Shown in pieces: positions 16,658-25,934 of a DNA stretch of 64,000 nucleotides. The position numbers were made by a program, and so were the translations under genes. The notes beneath the pieces are model-generated. The model did no database searches and was not told where the DNA came from. It saw only the letters and a list, made by a program, of their open reading frames with translations. How positions within the stretch are numbered: the first letter of the stretch is position 1; every line of letters starts with the position of its first letter. This stretch comes from Arthrobacter sp. 9V (lineage in GTDB: Bacteria > Actinomycetota > Actinomycetes > Actinomycetales > Micrococcaceae). The DNA is taken from assembly GCF_902506065.1 (NCBI RefSeq), contig NZ_LR732912.1:2537016-2601015 (forward strand). The letters run 5' to 3'.

Positions 16658-18156
16658 GTACCTGCCGCCGTCGGACCTTCCGGCGTCAGCACCAGTGCCG
16701 TCGTCGCGGCTTCCCTTCCGGAAGTCACGACGGCGGCACTTGTCTTTGTGAGGTCCCGCGCCTCGCGCAGCCAGTCGAGTCCGCCGGCGAGCAAGGCGAC
16801 ACCCAGCAAGATGCAGCACATGACGATGCCTTGGTGGAAGGCGTCCTTGGAGGCTTGGCCGGTGGCCGCGCCATGCGCTTGAAGGAACATTCCTGCAGCC
16901 GCGGCGGAGCAAAGCGCCGCAGCGAACCGCTGGCTGAGTTGGTAGAACCCTGCAGCCACTCCGGCGGCGCCCACGGGCGCATGGGCGAGGGTGAGTGTCT
17001 GGTTAGGCGCGACCACCAGGCCGGTTGACACACCTTGGAGAAGCCCGACGGCGGCCACCGCAAGAGCCGCTGTCCCGCCGTCGAGCCCCTGCACAAAAAG
17101 GTCCTTGGCAATCAGGCAGGCCAGACTGCCGAGAAGCGCGTACACGATCCCGGCCCGCCCGTACCGGACCACGAAACGCCAGCTGAAACTCGACGCCAGC
17201 AGCATGCCGGCGGCTTGCGGCGCAAGGATGGCTGCCGCTGCCAACGGAGCCATCCCAGTTCCAGAGAGGAAATAGAAGGCGGTCACGGCCGCCATTCCGG
17301 CACCCACACCGAATTGGCAGAGTGCCACCACTGTTCCCAGTGCGTAACCCTTGGATTTCGCCAGCGGGGCACTGAGCAACGGGGTTCGGCCACGCCGGTG
17401 GTACAGGATCTCCCAGCCGGCGAAGGCGAGGAGCGCACCGGCACCGACAGCCAGCGACGTCACAGCAATGGTGCCCGCGCCGTAGATCGTGGGAATGAGT
17501 GATGCCACCACCACTCCGCCCAACAGCAACGCGCCCATGACGTCGATGGACGGCTTGGCGTTTCCGGGGTGTCTGCCTGCCGGCCGCGGGAGGAGGCGGA
17601 AGGCAAGTGGCACCAGGATCAGCACTAAGGGAACGTTCGCCAGGAACAGGATCCGCCATCCGATCGCGGGGTCGCCCAGCGAGAGGACGAGTCCCCCAAG
17701 CAGTGGTCCGCACACTGCAGCGGAACCACCGGCGGCGGCGTAGGCGCCCAAGGCCTTCGCACGGTCCTGTCCCTTATAGATGTCCTGCAGGAGTCCGAGA
17801 ACCTGCGGGTTCAGGGTGCCTGCACCAAGTCCTTGGAGGAGCCTGGCGATGATGACCAGCGAGGGGTCTGTGGCCAGGCCACCCACCAGGCTGGATGCCC
17901 CGAAGACGGCAATGCCGGCGATGAAAAGCGTGCGCCTCCCGACAATGTCGCCCAGCCTACCTGCGGGAACCAATGCGACGCCGAACGCCAGCGAGTAGCT
18001 CGCCAGGATCCACTGCACGGACCCGGAATCGGCGTGCAGGGAGGCGGACATCGCGGGAACGGCCAGGACAAACATTGACTGGTCTAGCAGCGTGATGAAT
18101 CCGGCGCCCAGGCAAAGCCAGAGGGCGGAACGTTTAGCGTGATTTCCGTGGCCCAT
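16621..18156 (-). CDS. MFS transporter, DHA2 (EmrB/QacA) type
   Basis: The product is about 511 residues with roughly 14 hydrophobic segments. Motif A is visible as AGRLGDIVGRRTLFIAG, preceded by LDQSMFVLAVPAMSASL and SVQWILASYSLAFG, which is typical of proton-driven drug exporters. ATG at 18156 (MGHGNHAKRS) is chosen; an in-frame ATG at 18195 would add 13 unconserved residues. The C-terminus is an Ala/Thr-rich tail overlapping the rhodanese gene tail-to-tail. In this island it may export a sulfur metabolite or toxic by-product; drug efflux is equally possible. Confidence 0.88.
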   Translation of the reverse strand: MGHGNHAKRSALWLCLGAGFITLLDQSMFVLAVPAMSASLHADSGSVQWILASYSLAFGVALVPAGRLGDIVGRRTLFIAGIAVFGASSLVGGLATDPSLVIIARLLQGLGAGTLNPQVLGLLQDIYKGQDRAKALGAYAAAGGSAAVCGPLLGGLVLSLGDPAIGWRILFLANVPLVLILVPLAFRLLPRPAGRHPGNAKPSIDVMGALLLGGVVVASLIPTIYGAGTIAVTSLAVGAGALLAFAGWEILYHRRGRTPLLSAPLAKSKGYALGTVVALCQFGVGAGMAAVTAFYFLSGTGMAPLAAAAILAPQAAGMLLASSFSWRFVVRYGRAGIVYALLGSLACLIAKDLFVQGLDGGTAALAVAAVGLLQGVSTGLVVAPNQTLTLAHAPVGAAGVAAGFYQLSQRFAAALCSAAAAGMFLQAHGAATGQASKDAFHQGIVMCCILLGVALLAGGLDWLREARDLTKTSAAVVTSGREAATTALVLTPEGPTAAGTQRSEATESVDA

Positions 18157-18335
18157 GATTGTGGACTCTAGGCGGGTTCTGCCGGGTCCGGGCATCGCGA
18201 GACACCCGGTTAAGGGGCGTTAATCCGGGTTACCGCCGGTGACTCGTTTATGACTCTTTGGGGCTTGTCCGCCGACGCTCCGGTCATGGAAGGACGCAGC
18301 GGGAAACGCTTTTTTGTGGGGCGATGTCCGCGTCT

Positions 18336-18341
18336 TAGCGT
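18336..18341 (+). promoter_or_regulatory. -10 box giving a leaderless transcript
   Basis: TAGCGT ends 7 bases before the ATG at 18348, the same spacing as TAGTGT before the gene at 15024. No ribosome-binding site is present, so translation is probably leaderless. Confidence 0.45.
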
Positions 18342-18347
18342 GGCCGC

Positions 18348-19721
18348 ATGACCGTGTATGAATCAATCCTGGACGCAATCGGCGGCACTCCCCTGCTTCG
18401 GCTGGAGCGGCTGGGCGAAGGTGTCCGGCCCCGCATCTACGCGAAGCTCGAGTTCCAGAACATCGGCGGGAGCGTGAAGGACCGGGCCGCACTTTCCATG
18501 ATCCGGGCCGCAGAACGGGCCGGTTTGTTGGAGCCCGGCGGGACCGTGGTGGAAGGGACCAGCGGTAACACTGGCATCGGGCTGAGTTTGGTGGCCGCAC
18601 AACTGGGGTATCGCTCCGTGATTTTCGCTCCGGCGGCCACAGCTGCTGAAAAGATCCGCCTCCTGCGCGCTTTCGGAGCCGAAGTCCATCTGGTGGCTGA
18701 TTTCGTTCCGCGATCCGATCCTGGCCACCTGGCCAACCGGGCAGCGGCCTTCGCGGCCTCCACTCCCGGGGCCTGGCTCGCCCTGCAGTACGACAACCCA
18801 GCCAACCCGCAAGCCCACGCGGAGAGCACCGGGCCGGAGATCTGGACCGACACCGCGGGGTCGGTTACGCACTTTGTGGCCAGCGTCGGGACCGGCGGGA
18901 CCATCAGCGGAACCGGCCGGTACTTGAAGCAGGCCAGCGACGGACTGGTGCAGGTCATCGCCGCTGACCCCGAGCACTCGCGCTATGGAGGGGGCAACGG
19001 CTCGCTCAAATACACGGAGGGCGCCGGCCACCCCCTGCACCCGGCGTCGAAGGAAGACATCTGGCCTGAGGCGTTCGACACCGCATTGGTGGACAAATAC
19101 ATCAGCGTCAGTGATCGCGACGCCATTTTCACCGCCCACCGTGCCGCCCGCGAGGAAGGACTCCTCATCGGTGCCACCGGCGGGACCGCCCTGGCTGCTG
19201 CCTTGAACCTCGCCGAAACCTTGGACGAGGAGCACACCATCGTGGTGGTCCTGCCGGACTCGGGCAGGAACTACCTGTCCACCTATTTCGACGACCACTG
19301 GCTCGCCTCGCTCGGCTTCCTGGAACCCCCGACGCCGGAAGGAACCATCCGTTCGCTTCTCACCACTGCGCCTGCCGGAGTGCAGCTTTTGGCGAGCGAC
19401 CTGACAGCGGCGGAGGCCGTCGTCGAACTTCACTCCCGGGGAATAACTCCGGACGAGCCGGTGTTCCTGGTCCTGGACCGGGGCCAGAGTTTCGGGACCG
19501 TGCATCCACGCGAAGTCATGGGAGTGGTGACCCTACGTTCACTGGGCGACGTTGAGCCGGCCACGCCGGCGGTCACTGCGGCCATCCCCCACCGCACGAT
19601 TGCCGCGGGACTGCCGGTTACGGAGGCAGGCGCGGCCGCGGACCCGGATTCCGGCGCTGGTGCAACGCCGGAGGTCATCGCGGTCCTGATCGACGGCCGA
19701 ATCGCCGCCACTCTCCCGTAG
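18348..19721 (+). CDS. Cystathionine beta-synthase-like PLP enzyme
   Basis: The 457-residue protein has a fold-type II PLP domain (about 1-320). Lys44 in GGSVKDRA is the PLP Schiff-base lysine and TSGNTG (72-77) is the substrate loop; GTGGTISGTGRYLK binds the phosphate. The last 120 residues resemble a CBS-domain regulatory region (VFLVLDRGQSFGTVHPREVMGVVTL). It should condense serine or O-acetylserine with homocysteine or sulfide, feeding transsulfuration or cysteine synthesis from sulfur released by neighbouring monooxygenases. Which of the two reactions it prefers cannot be read here. Confidence 0.88.
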   Translation: MTVYESILDAIGGTPLLRLERLGEGVRPRIYAKLEFQNIGGSVKDRAALSMIRAAERAGLLEPGGTVVEGTSGNTGIGLSLVAAQLGYRSVIFAPAATAAEKIRLLRAFGAEVHLVADFVPRSDPGHLANRAAAFAASTPGAWLALQYDNPANPQAHAESTGPEIWTDTAGSVTHFVASVGTGGTISGTGRYLKQASDGLVQVIAADPEHSRYGGGNGSLKYTEGAGHPLHPASKEDIWPEAFDTALVDKYISVSDRDAIFTAHRAAREEGLLIGATGGTALAAALNLAETLDEEHTIVVVLPDSGRNYLSTYFDDHWLASLGFLEPPTPEGTIRSLLTTAPAGVQLLASDLTAAEAVVELHSRGITPDEPVFLVLDRGQSFGTVHPREVMGVVTLRSLGDVEPATPAVTAAIPHRTIAAGLPVTEAGAAADPDSGAGATPEVIAVLIDGRIAATLP

Positions 19722-19812
19722 GTGGCGTTGCTTCCTCACCTGCTTTGCCGCCTTGGATGCTCAGAAACAACCGGGAAAAGTTGGATTGGGCGAGGACTGC
19801 CCTCAAAGAGGG

Positions 19813-20973
19813 TTAGGAAGCGTCGGCCAGCACCCGTGCCCGGGCAGCGGCTTGGCCCGCCCGGAGTTCCTCGGCCGTGCGGCCCTGCTCCCGATGCGCC
19901 ACTTCCTGCTTCAACTGCGGAATGACGTGCTGGCCAAACTCCAGTGCGTCCGGGACGAAGTCGTACCCGCGGAGGCCGAAGATCTCGAAACCGAGGTCGT
20001 GGTAGTCCAGGATCGCTTGGGTGACGGTGTCGTAGCTGCCCACCAACGCCGTCGCGCTTCCGCCCCCGCCACCCGCTGCTTTGGCGAGGGCCGTCCAGAG
20101 GGCGCGGTCGTGCAGGTCAGCTCGTTCCGCAGCGGCGAGCAATCGCTGGGTGCCGGCGGCTTCGGGCTTCTGGTTGTAATGGCGGACAGGATCAATGACC
20201 TCACCGGCAGACCGTCGCGCCTCGAACGTTCCAAAGATCGCGTGCGCTTTCTCCCACGCCAGCTCATCAGACGCAGCAACAATGGGCCGGAACGCGATCT
20301 GCCAACGCAATGGTTCAACGCGCCCCAGAGCAGCGGCCCGTGCAAGGATCTGCTCTTGCTGTGAAGCGGCGTCGGCCAGCGGCTCGCCGAAGAGCGCATA
20401 GATGTCTGCTTCGGCAGCGCCCACAGACCACGCGGCCTCGGAGGAGCCGCCAAAGGAAATACCCGGCCTCTTCCCGGCAAAGGGCGCCAGCCCAGAGGCA
20501 AAGTCCTCAAAGCGATAGTGCTCGCTGTCCCAACTGAACGAATCCCCCGACCATGCCCGCCGAACGATCTGCATGTACTCCAGCGTCCGGCCGTACCGCG
20601 CATCCTTGGCCAGGAAATCGCCCTCGCGGGCTTGGTCCGTTTGGCTTCCGCCGGTGATGAAGTGCACGGTCAGCCGGCCTTGCGCGATGTGATCCAGCGT
20701 CAGGAAGGACCGGGCGGCGAACGTCGGGTGGGAAACGTTGGGCCGGTGAGCCAACCTCAACTGGATTCTCTCCGTGTTCGCCGCGACCCACGCCGCGTGG
20801 ACTGAAGGATCCTGCGTGGTGGAGTTGTAGGCGAACAGGACGTGGTCCCAGTTGTTGTCCTCGTGGATCCGCGCAATCCTGGCGGCGTACGCGGGGTCAA
20901 AGAAAGATGTGGTGGCAGGGGACGTCTCCGTGGAGTCGTTACCGGCACCCATACCGAGGAATTCGATAGGCAT
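19813..20973 (-). CDS. SsuD-like FMN-dependent (alkanesulfonate-type) monooxygenase
   Basis: The 386-residue luciferase-fold protein shows SsuD-type blocks: IEFLGMGAGND, HEDNNWDHVLFAYNSTTQDP, RLTVHFITGGSQTDQAREGD and DARYGRTLEYMQIVRRAW. SsuD enzymes use FMNH2 and O2 to release sulfite from sulfonates. It lies 17 bp downstream of metI, so it forms the operon metN-metI-oxygenase. That suggests the MetNI importer and this enzyme share a substrate, possibly an oxidised sulfur amino acid rather than plain methionine. Confidence 0.88.
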   Translation of the reverse strand: MPIEFLGMGAGNDSTETSPATTSFFDPAYAARIARIHEDNNWDHVLFAYNSTTQDPSVHAAWVAANTERIQLRLAHRPNVSHPTFAARSFLTLDHIAQGRLTVHFITGGSQTDQAREGDFLAKDARYGRTLEYMQIVRRAWSGDSFSWDSEHYRFEDFASGLAPFAGKRPGISFGGSSEAAWSVGAAEADIYALFGEPLADAASQQEQILARAAALGRVEPLRWQIAFRPIVAASDELAWEKAHAIFGTFEARRSAGEVIDPVRHYNQKPEAAGTQRLLAAAERADLHDRALWTALAKAAGGGGGSATALVGSYDTVTQAILDYHDLGFEIFGLRGYDFVPDALEFGQHVIPQLKQEVAHREQGRTAEELRAGQAAARARVLADAS

Positions 20974-20990
20974 GTTGTGGCTCCTGAAAG

Positions 20991-21650
20991 TTAGCGGCGG
21001 AGGATGCGCTGGGCCAGGAAGTTACCCAGCAACTGCGCGGCCTGGACCATGACGATGATGATCAGGACGGTCACCAGGGTGACTTCCCAGTTGAACTGCT
21101 GGTAGCCGTACATAATGGCGAAGTTGCCCAGCCCACCGCCGCCGATGTACCCGGCCATGGCAGACATGTCCACGATCGCGATGATCATGAACGTGTAGCC
21201 CAGGATCAGGGGTGCGAGCGACTCCGGAATCACCACGGACCACAGGATGTGCAGCCTGCTGTCACCCATGGCCCTGGCAGCTTCCACCACGCCCGGGTCT
21301 GAGGCCACCAGGTTTTGCTCCACTACCCGGCCAATCACGACGCCGGCCATCAGCGCCATGGGCAGGATGGCCGCCGTCGTGCCAATAGTGGTGCCCATGA
21401 TGATCAGGGTCAGCGGCGCAATGGCCGTGATGAAGATGATGAACGGGATGGGCCGGATGATGTTCACCAGGAAATTCAGGAACGAGAATACGGCCCTATT
21501 GGCAAACAGGTTTCCGGGCCTGGTGGCGTAGAGCGTGACCCCCAGCGCAAGCCCGGCGATGCCGCTGAGCAGGACGGTAATGACCACCATGTAGATGGTC
21601 TGTTGGAAGGATTCGCCCAGGACGGGCAGGAGGGTTGTCCAGTCGGTCAT
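20991..21650 (-). CDS. metI: Methionine-type ABC transporter permease MetI
   Basis: The 219-residue membrane protein has about five TM segments. The coupling helix region VVEAARAMGDSRLHILWSVVIPES and the N-terminal MTDWTTLLPVLGESFQQTIYM are characteristic of MetI. Its start lies 2 bp after the metN stop. It forms the channel of the MetNIQ importer for methionine or related compounds. Confidence 0.93.
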   Translation of the reverse strand: MTDWTTLLPVLGESFQQTIYMVVITVLLSGIAGLALGVTLYATRPGNLFANRAVFSFLNFLVNIIRPIPFIIFITAIAPLTLIIMGTTIGTTAAILPMALMAGVVIGRVVEQNLVASDPGVVEAARAMGDSRLHILWSVVIPESLAPLILGYTFMIIAIVDMSAMAGYIGGGGLGNFAIMYGYQQFNWEVTLVTVLIIIVMVQAAQLLGNFLAQRILRR

Positions 21651-21652
21651 GG

Positions 21653-22771
21653 CTATTCTCCGGCGTTCGCGGGGACGGTGGCTGGGACTTGCGGAACGGC
21701 ACTGTCGGCGGGGTCCGCCGTCGGCGTTTGGCGTTCGACGGCGGTGACGTCGCCCAGCTCGGCGAGCGCGGCGTCAATCGCGGTTTCGCTGCCCGTGAGT
21801 TCGTAGGTGAGTGTGCCCAGGATCTTGTTCTGGATCTCGGTGACACCCCCGAACACCACACTGGAGCCCACGCCATGGCGCGCGAACGTGGCCGCAACCA
21901 GAGGGGTCGGCGCTGCCTCGGAGATGCCGATGGACACAAGCTGGCCCGGGTGGGCTGCGGCGAGGCGGCTGACGGTGTCCACTTCCGGCGTGCCGTGGAC
22001 GGCTGTGGAGACGAAGCGCTGGGTGGAGTCGCTCTGGGGGTCGGCGAATACGGAGTACGTGGGTCCGGTTTCCACTACCCGGCCGGATTCCATCATCACC
22101 ACGGTGTCGCAGATTTCGCGGACAACGTGCATCTCGTGGGTGATCACCACAACGGTGGTGCCGAGTTCCTTATTAATGCGGCGGAGCAGTCGGAGGACGT
22201 CGCGGGTGGTTTCGGGATCCAGGGCGCTGGTTGCTTCGTCAGCGAGGAGGATGTCCGGGGCGTTTGCCAGCGCACGGGCAATGCCCACGCGTTGCTGCTG
22301 TCCGCCGGAGAGACGGCGAGGGTAGGAGCTTGCCTTGTCCGCGATACCCACGAACACAAGAAGCTCCTCTACGCGCGGCTTGATCTTCTCCTTGGGCCAC
22401 CCTGCCACCTTCAACGGGTAGGCGACGTTTCCGAACACGGTGCGGGACTTCAGGAGATTGAATTGTTGGAAGATCATGCCGATGCCGGCACGGACTTTGC
22501 GCAACTGGCCTTCTGGGAGCGAGGAGATGTCCTGGCCCTTGACGAAAACCTGGCCCTCGGTGGGACGTTCCAGGCCGTTGAGAAGGCGGACCAGCGTGGA
22601 TTTTCCGGCACCGGAATATCCCACAATGCCCACCACCGTGCCTTCTTCAATGTCCAGGGTCACATCGTCCACGGCGCGTACTGGGTCCGGGCGCTGGCCG
22701 CGTTGTCCGGGATGGCGTCCTTGGACCGGGAACACTTTGCTGACGCCGCGCAGCGAAATGATCGCGCTCAC
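21653..22771 (-). CDS. metN: Methionine-type ABC transporter ATPase MetN with NIL domain
   Basis: The 372-residue protein has Walker A GYSGAGKST (about 46-54), signature [15 protein letters not shown], Walker B DILLADEATSALD and the H-loop VVVITHEMHVV. The C-terminal ~80 residues (RLAAAHPGQLVSIGISEAAP and following) form the NIL domain that binds methionine and inhibits transport from inside. It is the first gene of metN-metI-oxygenase and is divergent from metQ across about 220 bp. Confidence 0.95.
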   Translation of the reverse strand: MSAIISLRGVSKVFPVQGRHPGQRGQRPDPVRAVDDVTLDIEEGTVVGIVGYSGAGKSTLVRLLNGLERPTEGQVFVKGQDISSLPEGQLRKVRAGIGMIFQQFNLLKSRTVFGNVAYPLKVAGWPKEKIKPRVEELLVFVGIADKASSYPRRLSGGQQQRVGIARALANAPDILLADEATSALDPETTRDVLRLLRRINKELGTTVVVITHEMHVVREICDTVVMMESGRVVETGPTYSVFADPQSDSTQRFVSTAVHGTPEVDTVSRLAAAHPGQLVSIGISEAAPTPLVAATFARHGVGSSVVFGGVTEIQNKILGTLTYELTGSETAIDAALAELGDVTAVERQTPTADPADSAVPQVPATVPANAGE

Positions 22772-22993
22772 CGGTGCCTCCTTTTGGGGTTGATTGGATG
22801 CCTATTCCAACAGCGCCCCGGCTTCCGAATCGAACCCAATGAACCCATGTGACCTGCGGTTTCTTTCCTTGACGGTGCGCGTCGGAGTGTTGCGAGGGCG
22901 TTCGATTCTCACTGTGCCAACTGCCTAGCGTGAGCCAGGGGGAACACCCCGTACTTTCCATTCGCACCAATATCCTTTGTACGGAGAAGCATC

Positions 22994-23878
22994 ATGAAGA
23001 ACCGCCTGTTAGTGGCCGCCGTCGGCCTGATCGCCGCCCTATCTCTCTCGGCTTGCGGGGGTGCTTCGAGTGGTTCGACACCCGCGGCGAACACCAAAGT
23101 GGTCATTGGCGTCGACGACGGTGCTGAGGAGCACTGGACCTTGCTGAAGAACAAGCTGAAGGATCAGGGGATCGATCTTGAGGTCAAGAACTTCACCGAT
23201 GGCGCGCAGATCAACACGGCCACCCAGCAGGGTCAGGTGGATATCAACCTGTTCCAGCACTTGAAGTACTTGTCGCAGTTCAACGTCAACAGCAATGGCA
23301 CCCTGGTTCCGGTGGGCGCTACCGCCGTGTACCCGCTGGCGCTGTACTCGGAGAAGTTCAAGTCCGTTGAGGAACTGCCGGCTGATGCCGAGGTTGCCAT
23401 TCCCAACAACCCCACCAACCAGGCCCGGGCCCTGCTGAACCTGCAGACCGCCGGCCTGTTGCAGCTCAAGGATGGCGGCAACTCGCTCTCCACCCCGGCT
23501 GAGATCACCTCGAGCAAGATCAAGGTTGTCCCGGTGGACAGCAACCAGACGGTGAACGCGCTCAAGGGAACCACGGATGCCGCCGTCGTGAACAACACGC
23601 AGGCTCAGAAGGGTGGGCTTGGCGACGAGAAGATCATCTTCAAGGAGGACCTGAACTCTGAGTCCCTGGCGCCGTACATCAACGGCTTCGTGGTGAAGGC
23701 TGACCGCAAGGACGATCCCACCTGGAAGAAGATCGTGGAGGCTTACCACTCTCCTGAAGTCGAAGCCTCGGTCACCAAGCTCAATGACGGAAATCTTCAG
23801 TTCAAGGCTGACTGGACCGCGGCCAAGCTGCAGGAAGTCCTCACCGCTGAAGAAGCTGCCATCAAGAAGACCAAATAG
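22994..23878 (+). CDS. metQ: MetQ/NlpA-type substrate-binding lipoprotein
   Basis: The 294-residue protein has a lipoprotein signal (LIAALSLSACGG, Cys21) and a mature NlpA domain: KVVIGVDDGAEEHW, FTDGAQINTATQQGQVDINLFQHLKYL and VPVDSNQTVNALKGT. It delivers D/L-methionine-like ligands to MetNI, encoded on the opposite strand. A ribosome site (ACGGAGAAG) precedes the ATG. TAGCGT at 22926-22931 is a possible -10 box giving a leader of about 60 bases. No riboswitch motif was found in this gap. Confidence 0.93.
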   Translation: MKNRLLVAAVGLIAALSLSACGGASSGSTPAANTKVVIGVDDGAEEHWTLLKNKLKDQGIDLEVKNFTDGAQINTATQQGQVDINLFQHLKYLSQFNVNSNGTLVPVGATAVYPLALYSEKFKSVEELPADAEVAIPNNPTNQARALLNLQTAGLLQLKDGGNSLSTPAEITSSKIKVVPVDSNQTVNALKGTTDAAVVNNTQAQKGGLGDEKIIFKEDLNSESLAPYINGFVVKADRKDDPTWKKIVEAYHSPEVEASVTKLNDGNLQFKADWTAAKLQEVLTAEEAAIKKTK

Positions 23879-23971
23879 CACTTGAGAGGCAGCGGCCCTG
23901 CGCCACAGAAGGGCTGCCGCCCCTCAACCTCCCTGACCCCGAAGAGCACCCAAGAGCACCGAAGCAGGCCC

Positions 23972-25315
23972 ATGAACCAGACACTCATCCGTGAACGCCA
24001 GCAGATCCATTTTTTCGCCTACCTGGTGGGCACCGGCATCCATCTGGCTTCATGGCGCCACGAAACAGCCTTCCCCCAGGCGAGCATCGATTTCGCCCAC
24101 CAGGTACAGCTCGCCAAAACTGCCGAGGACGCCAAATTCGACGCGATCTTCCTGGGTGACTCCCTCGCAATCGACGAGACGTCCAATCCGGGTATCCTTA
24201 ACCGCTTCGATCCCATCGGCCTGGTCACGGCGCTTGGCGCGGTTACCAGCCACATCGGCCTGATCGCCACGTCTTCCACGTCCTACGACGAGCCCTTCAA
24301 CTTTGCCCGCGCAGCCCTTACCGCGGACCACATCAGCGGCGGCCGCGTCGGCTGGAACATCGTCACCACGCGGGACCTCACCAACAGCACGGCCGGCAAC
24401 TTCAGCGCCGATGAGCACTTCGACCACAGCCTCCGCTACCGCCGCGCTGAAGAGTTCGTGGAAGTTACCAAAGGACTGTGGAGTTCCTGGGATACGGACG
24501 CTTTCCTCTACAACAAGGACTCCGGCAGCTTCTTTGATCGGCGCAAACTAAGCCGTCTGGATTACGAAGGCGAGTTCTTCAAAGTTGCGGGTCCGCTCAA
24601 CATCGGGCCATCTCCGCAGCATTCGCCGTTGCTGGCCCAGGCCGGCACTTCTGGCCCCGGGCAGCAGTTGGGCGCCCGCTTTGCCAACGCCCTCTTCGCG
24701 AGCCACCCCGACATTCCGCAGGCGCGGCAGTACCGGGAATCCGTCCGGGACCAGGCTGCGGCGTTCGGCCGAAATCCTGATGAGATCTACGTCTACCAAG
24801 CCATCTCTCCCGTCGTTGCAGACACCCGTGAGGAAGCCGTGGAACGCATCCGGGAGCTGGACAACCTCATCACTGACCAGCAGGTGCTGGATTTCCTGCA
24901 GGAGTACTTCGCTGACCACCTCGACTTCACCGGGCTGGGAGCTGACGCCACCGTGGCGCAGTCAGGCATTCCTACCATCGCGCAGCCCAGGACCGATTTC
25001 CGCTCGGCCGGCGAGCAGATCCGGGGCCGCGAAGATGAGGTAACGCTCAAGGATCTCTACTCGATCCTCACAGGCGACAAACGCAATCCCGACTTCATCG
25101 GAACCCCACAGCACGTGGCCGATTCTTTGGCTCGGTGGCATGCAGAAGGCGCCGCCGATGGCTTCAACCTCATGTTCTCGCTGCTCCCCCAGGACCTGGA
25201 GCGCTTCGCCTCCGAGGTCATTCCCCTGCTTCAGGAGCGTGGCCTCGCCCGCCGTGAGTACTCGGGCACCACCTTGAAATCGCACCTCGGACTCGATCCG
25301 CAGCTGAAAGGATAA
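23972..25315 (+). CDS. NtaA/SnaA/DszA-family FMN-dependent monooxygenase
   Basis: The 447-residue long-type luciferase protein shows QIHFFAYLVGTGIHLASWRH, DAIFLGDSLAIDE, SGGRVGWNIVTTRDLTNST and SPLLAQAGTSGPGQQLGA. ATG at 23972 is chosen because homology begins at MNQTLIRERQQ; the upstream 30 codons show no conservation and no ribosome site. It follows metQ by 93 bp and precedes a GNAT gene by 2 bp. The pairing of oxygenase and acetyltransferase recalls pathways that N-acetylate S-modified cysteines before oxidative cleavage, which is only an analogy. Confidence 0.88.
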   Translation: MNQTLIRERQQIHFFAYLVGTGIHLASWRHETAFPQASIDFAHQVQLAKTAEDAKFDAIFLGDSLAIDETSNPGILNRFDPIGLVTALGAVTSHIGLIATSSTSYDEPFNFARAALTADHISGGRVGWNIVTTRDLTNSTAGNFSADEHFDHSLRYRRAEEFVEVTKGLWSSWDTDAFLYNKDSGSFFDRRKLSRLDYEGEFFKVAGPLNIGPSPQHSPLLAQAGTSGPGQQLGARFANALFASHPDIPQARQYRESVRDQAAAFGRNPDEIYVYQAISPVVADTREEAVERIRELDNLITDQQVLDFLQEYFADHLDFTGLGADATVAQSGIPTIAQPRTDFRSAGEQIRGREDEVTLKDLYSILTGDKRNPDFIGTPQHVADSLARWHAEGAADGFNLMFSLLPQDLERFASEVIPLLQERGLARREYSGTTLKSHLGLDPQLKG

Positions 25316-25317
25316 CC

Positions 25318-25860
25318 ATGACCACTACGTCGACAGTCGCCGCGGGCACAATAGTGATTCGCGAGGCTCTTGAGGATGAGTACGACGCCGTGGGCCGGCT
25401 GACGTACGAAGGTTTCGGCCACCATCTTCCCGGGGCGCATCAACCCGACGAAGAGCGGCTCGGTCTGTTGCTGGATGCCGCCGCGCGGGCTCGCGAAGGT
25501 GTGCTGCTGGTAGCCGAGGATCAGGAAACGGGGCGCTTGGTGGGAACGGCAACCCTGCTGCCCTATGGCTCCCGACTGAGCCGGCAGGCCTTGGAGGGCG
25601 AAGTGGAACTCAGGCTGCTCGCAGTTTTGCCCGAAGCCCGCCGGACCGGACTCGGCCGGAGATTGCTGGACGAATCTGCCCGCTTGGCCGCAGTTCGGGG
25701 CGCCGAGCGCGTGGTGCTGGACACCGCCGTCGACAATGAGCCGTCACAACGCCTATACCGCCGGCTTGGCTATGTGCGCCGGCCCGAGCGTGAGAAAGAA
25801 CGTCCCGCGCCCAAGGTGCAGTTGGTGGTGTACACGTTGGACTTGCCGCCCGCCGCTTGA
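25318..25860 (+). CDS. GNAT family N-acetyltransferase
   Basis: The 180-residue protein has a GNAT fold: IREALEDEYDAVGRLTYEGF, then LRLLAVLPEARRTGLGRRLLDESARLA with the acetyl-CoA loop RRTGLGRR, and a C-terminal DNEPSQRLYRRLGYVRR. It starts 2 bp after the monooxygenase stop, so the two are coupled. It may acetylate the substrate or product of that enzyme, for example an S-alkyl cysteine. The acceptor is unknown. Confidence 0.88.
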   Translation: MTTTSTVAAGTIVIREALEDEYDAVGRLTYEGFGHHLPGAHQPDEERLGLLLDAAARAREGVLLVAEDQETGRLVGTATLLPYGSRLSRQALEGEVELRLLAVLPEARRTGLGRRLLDESARLAAVRGAERVVLDTAVDNEPSQRLYRRLGYVRRPEREKERPAPKVQLVVYTLDLPPAA

Positions 25861-25879
25861 CCGCTTCCACATGGCAAAA

Positions 25880-25927
25880 GGCCGGCCCGCTCCCCGCGCG
25901 AACCGCAAGGGGAAGCGGACCAGCCCG
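25880..25927. terminator. Imperfect hairpin between convergent genes
   Basis: GGCCGGCCCGCTCCCC is followed by a 13-base loop and GGGGAAGCGGACC. The arms pair imperfectly, with one bulge. It lies between the converging GNAT and binding-protein genes, as expected for a shared terminator. Confidence 0.5.
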
Positions 25928-25934
25928 TTCCTAC

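Noticed and set aside
22772-22993. A riboswitch between metN and metQ
   Set aside because: No CGGCAACCCTC-type core or other known SAM motif was found on either strand, although the genes are sulfur-related.
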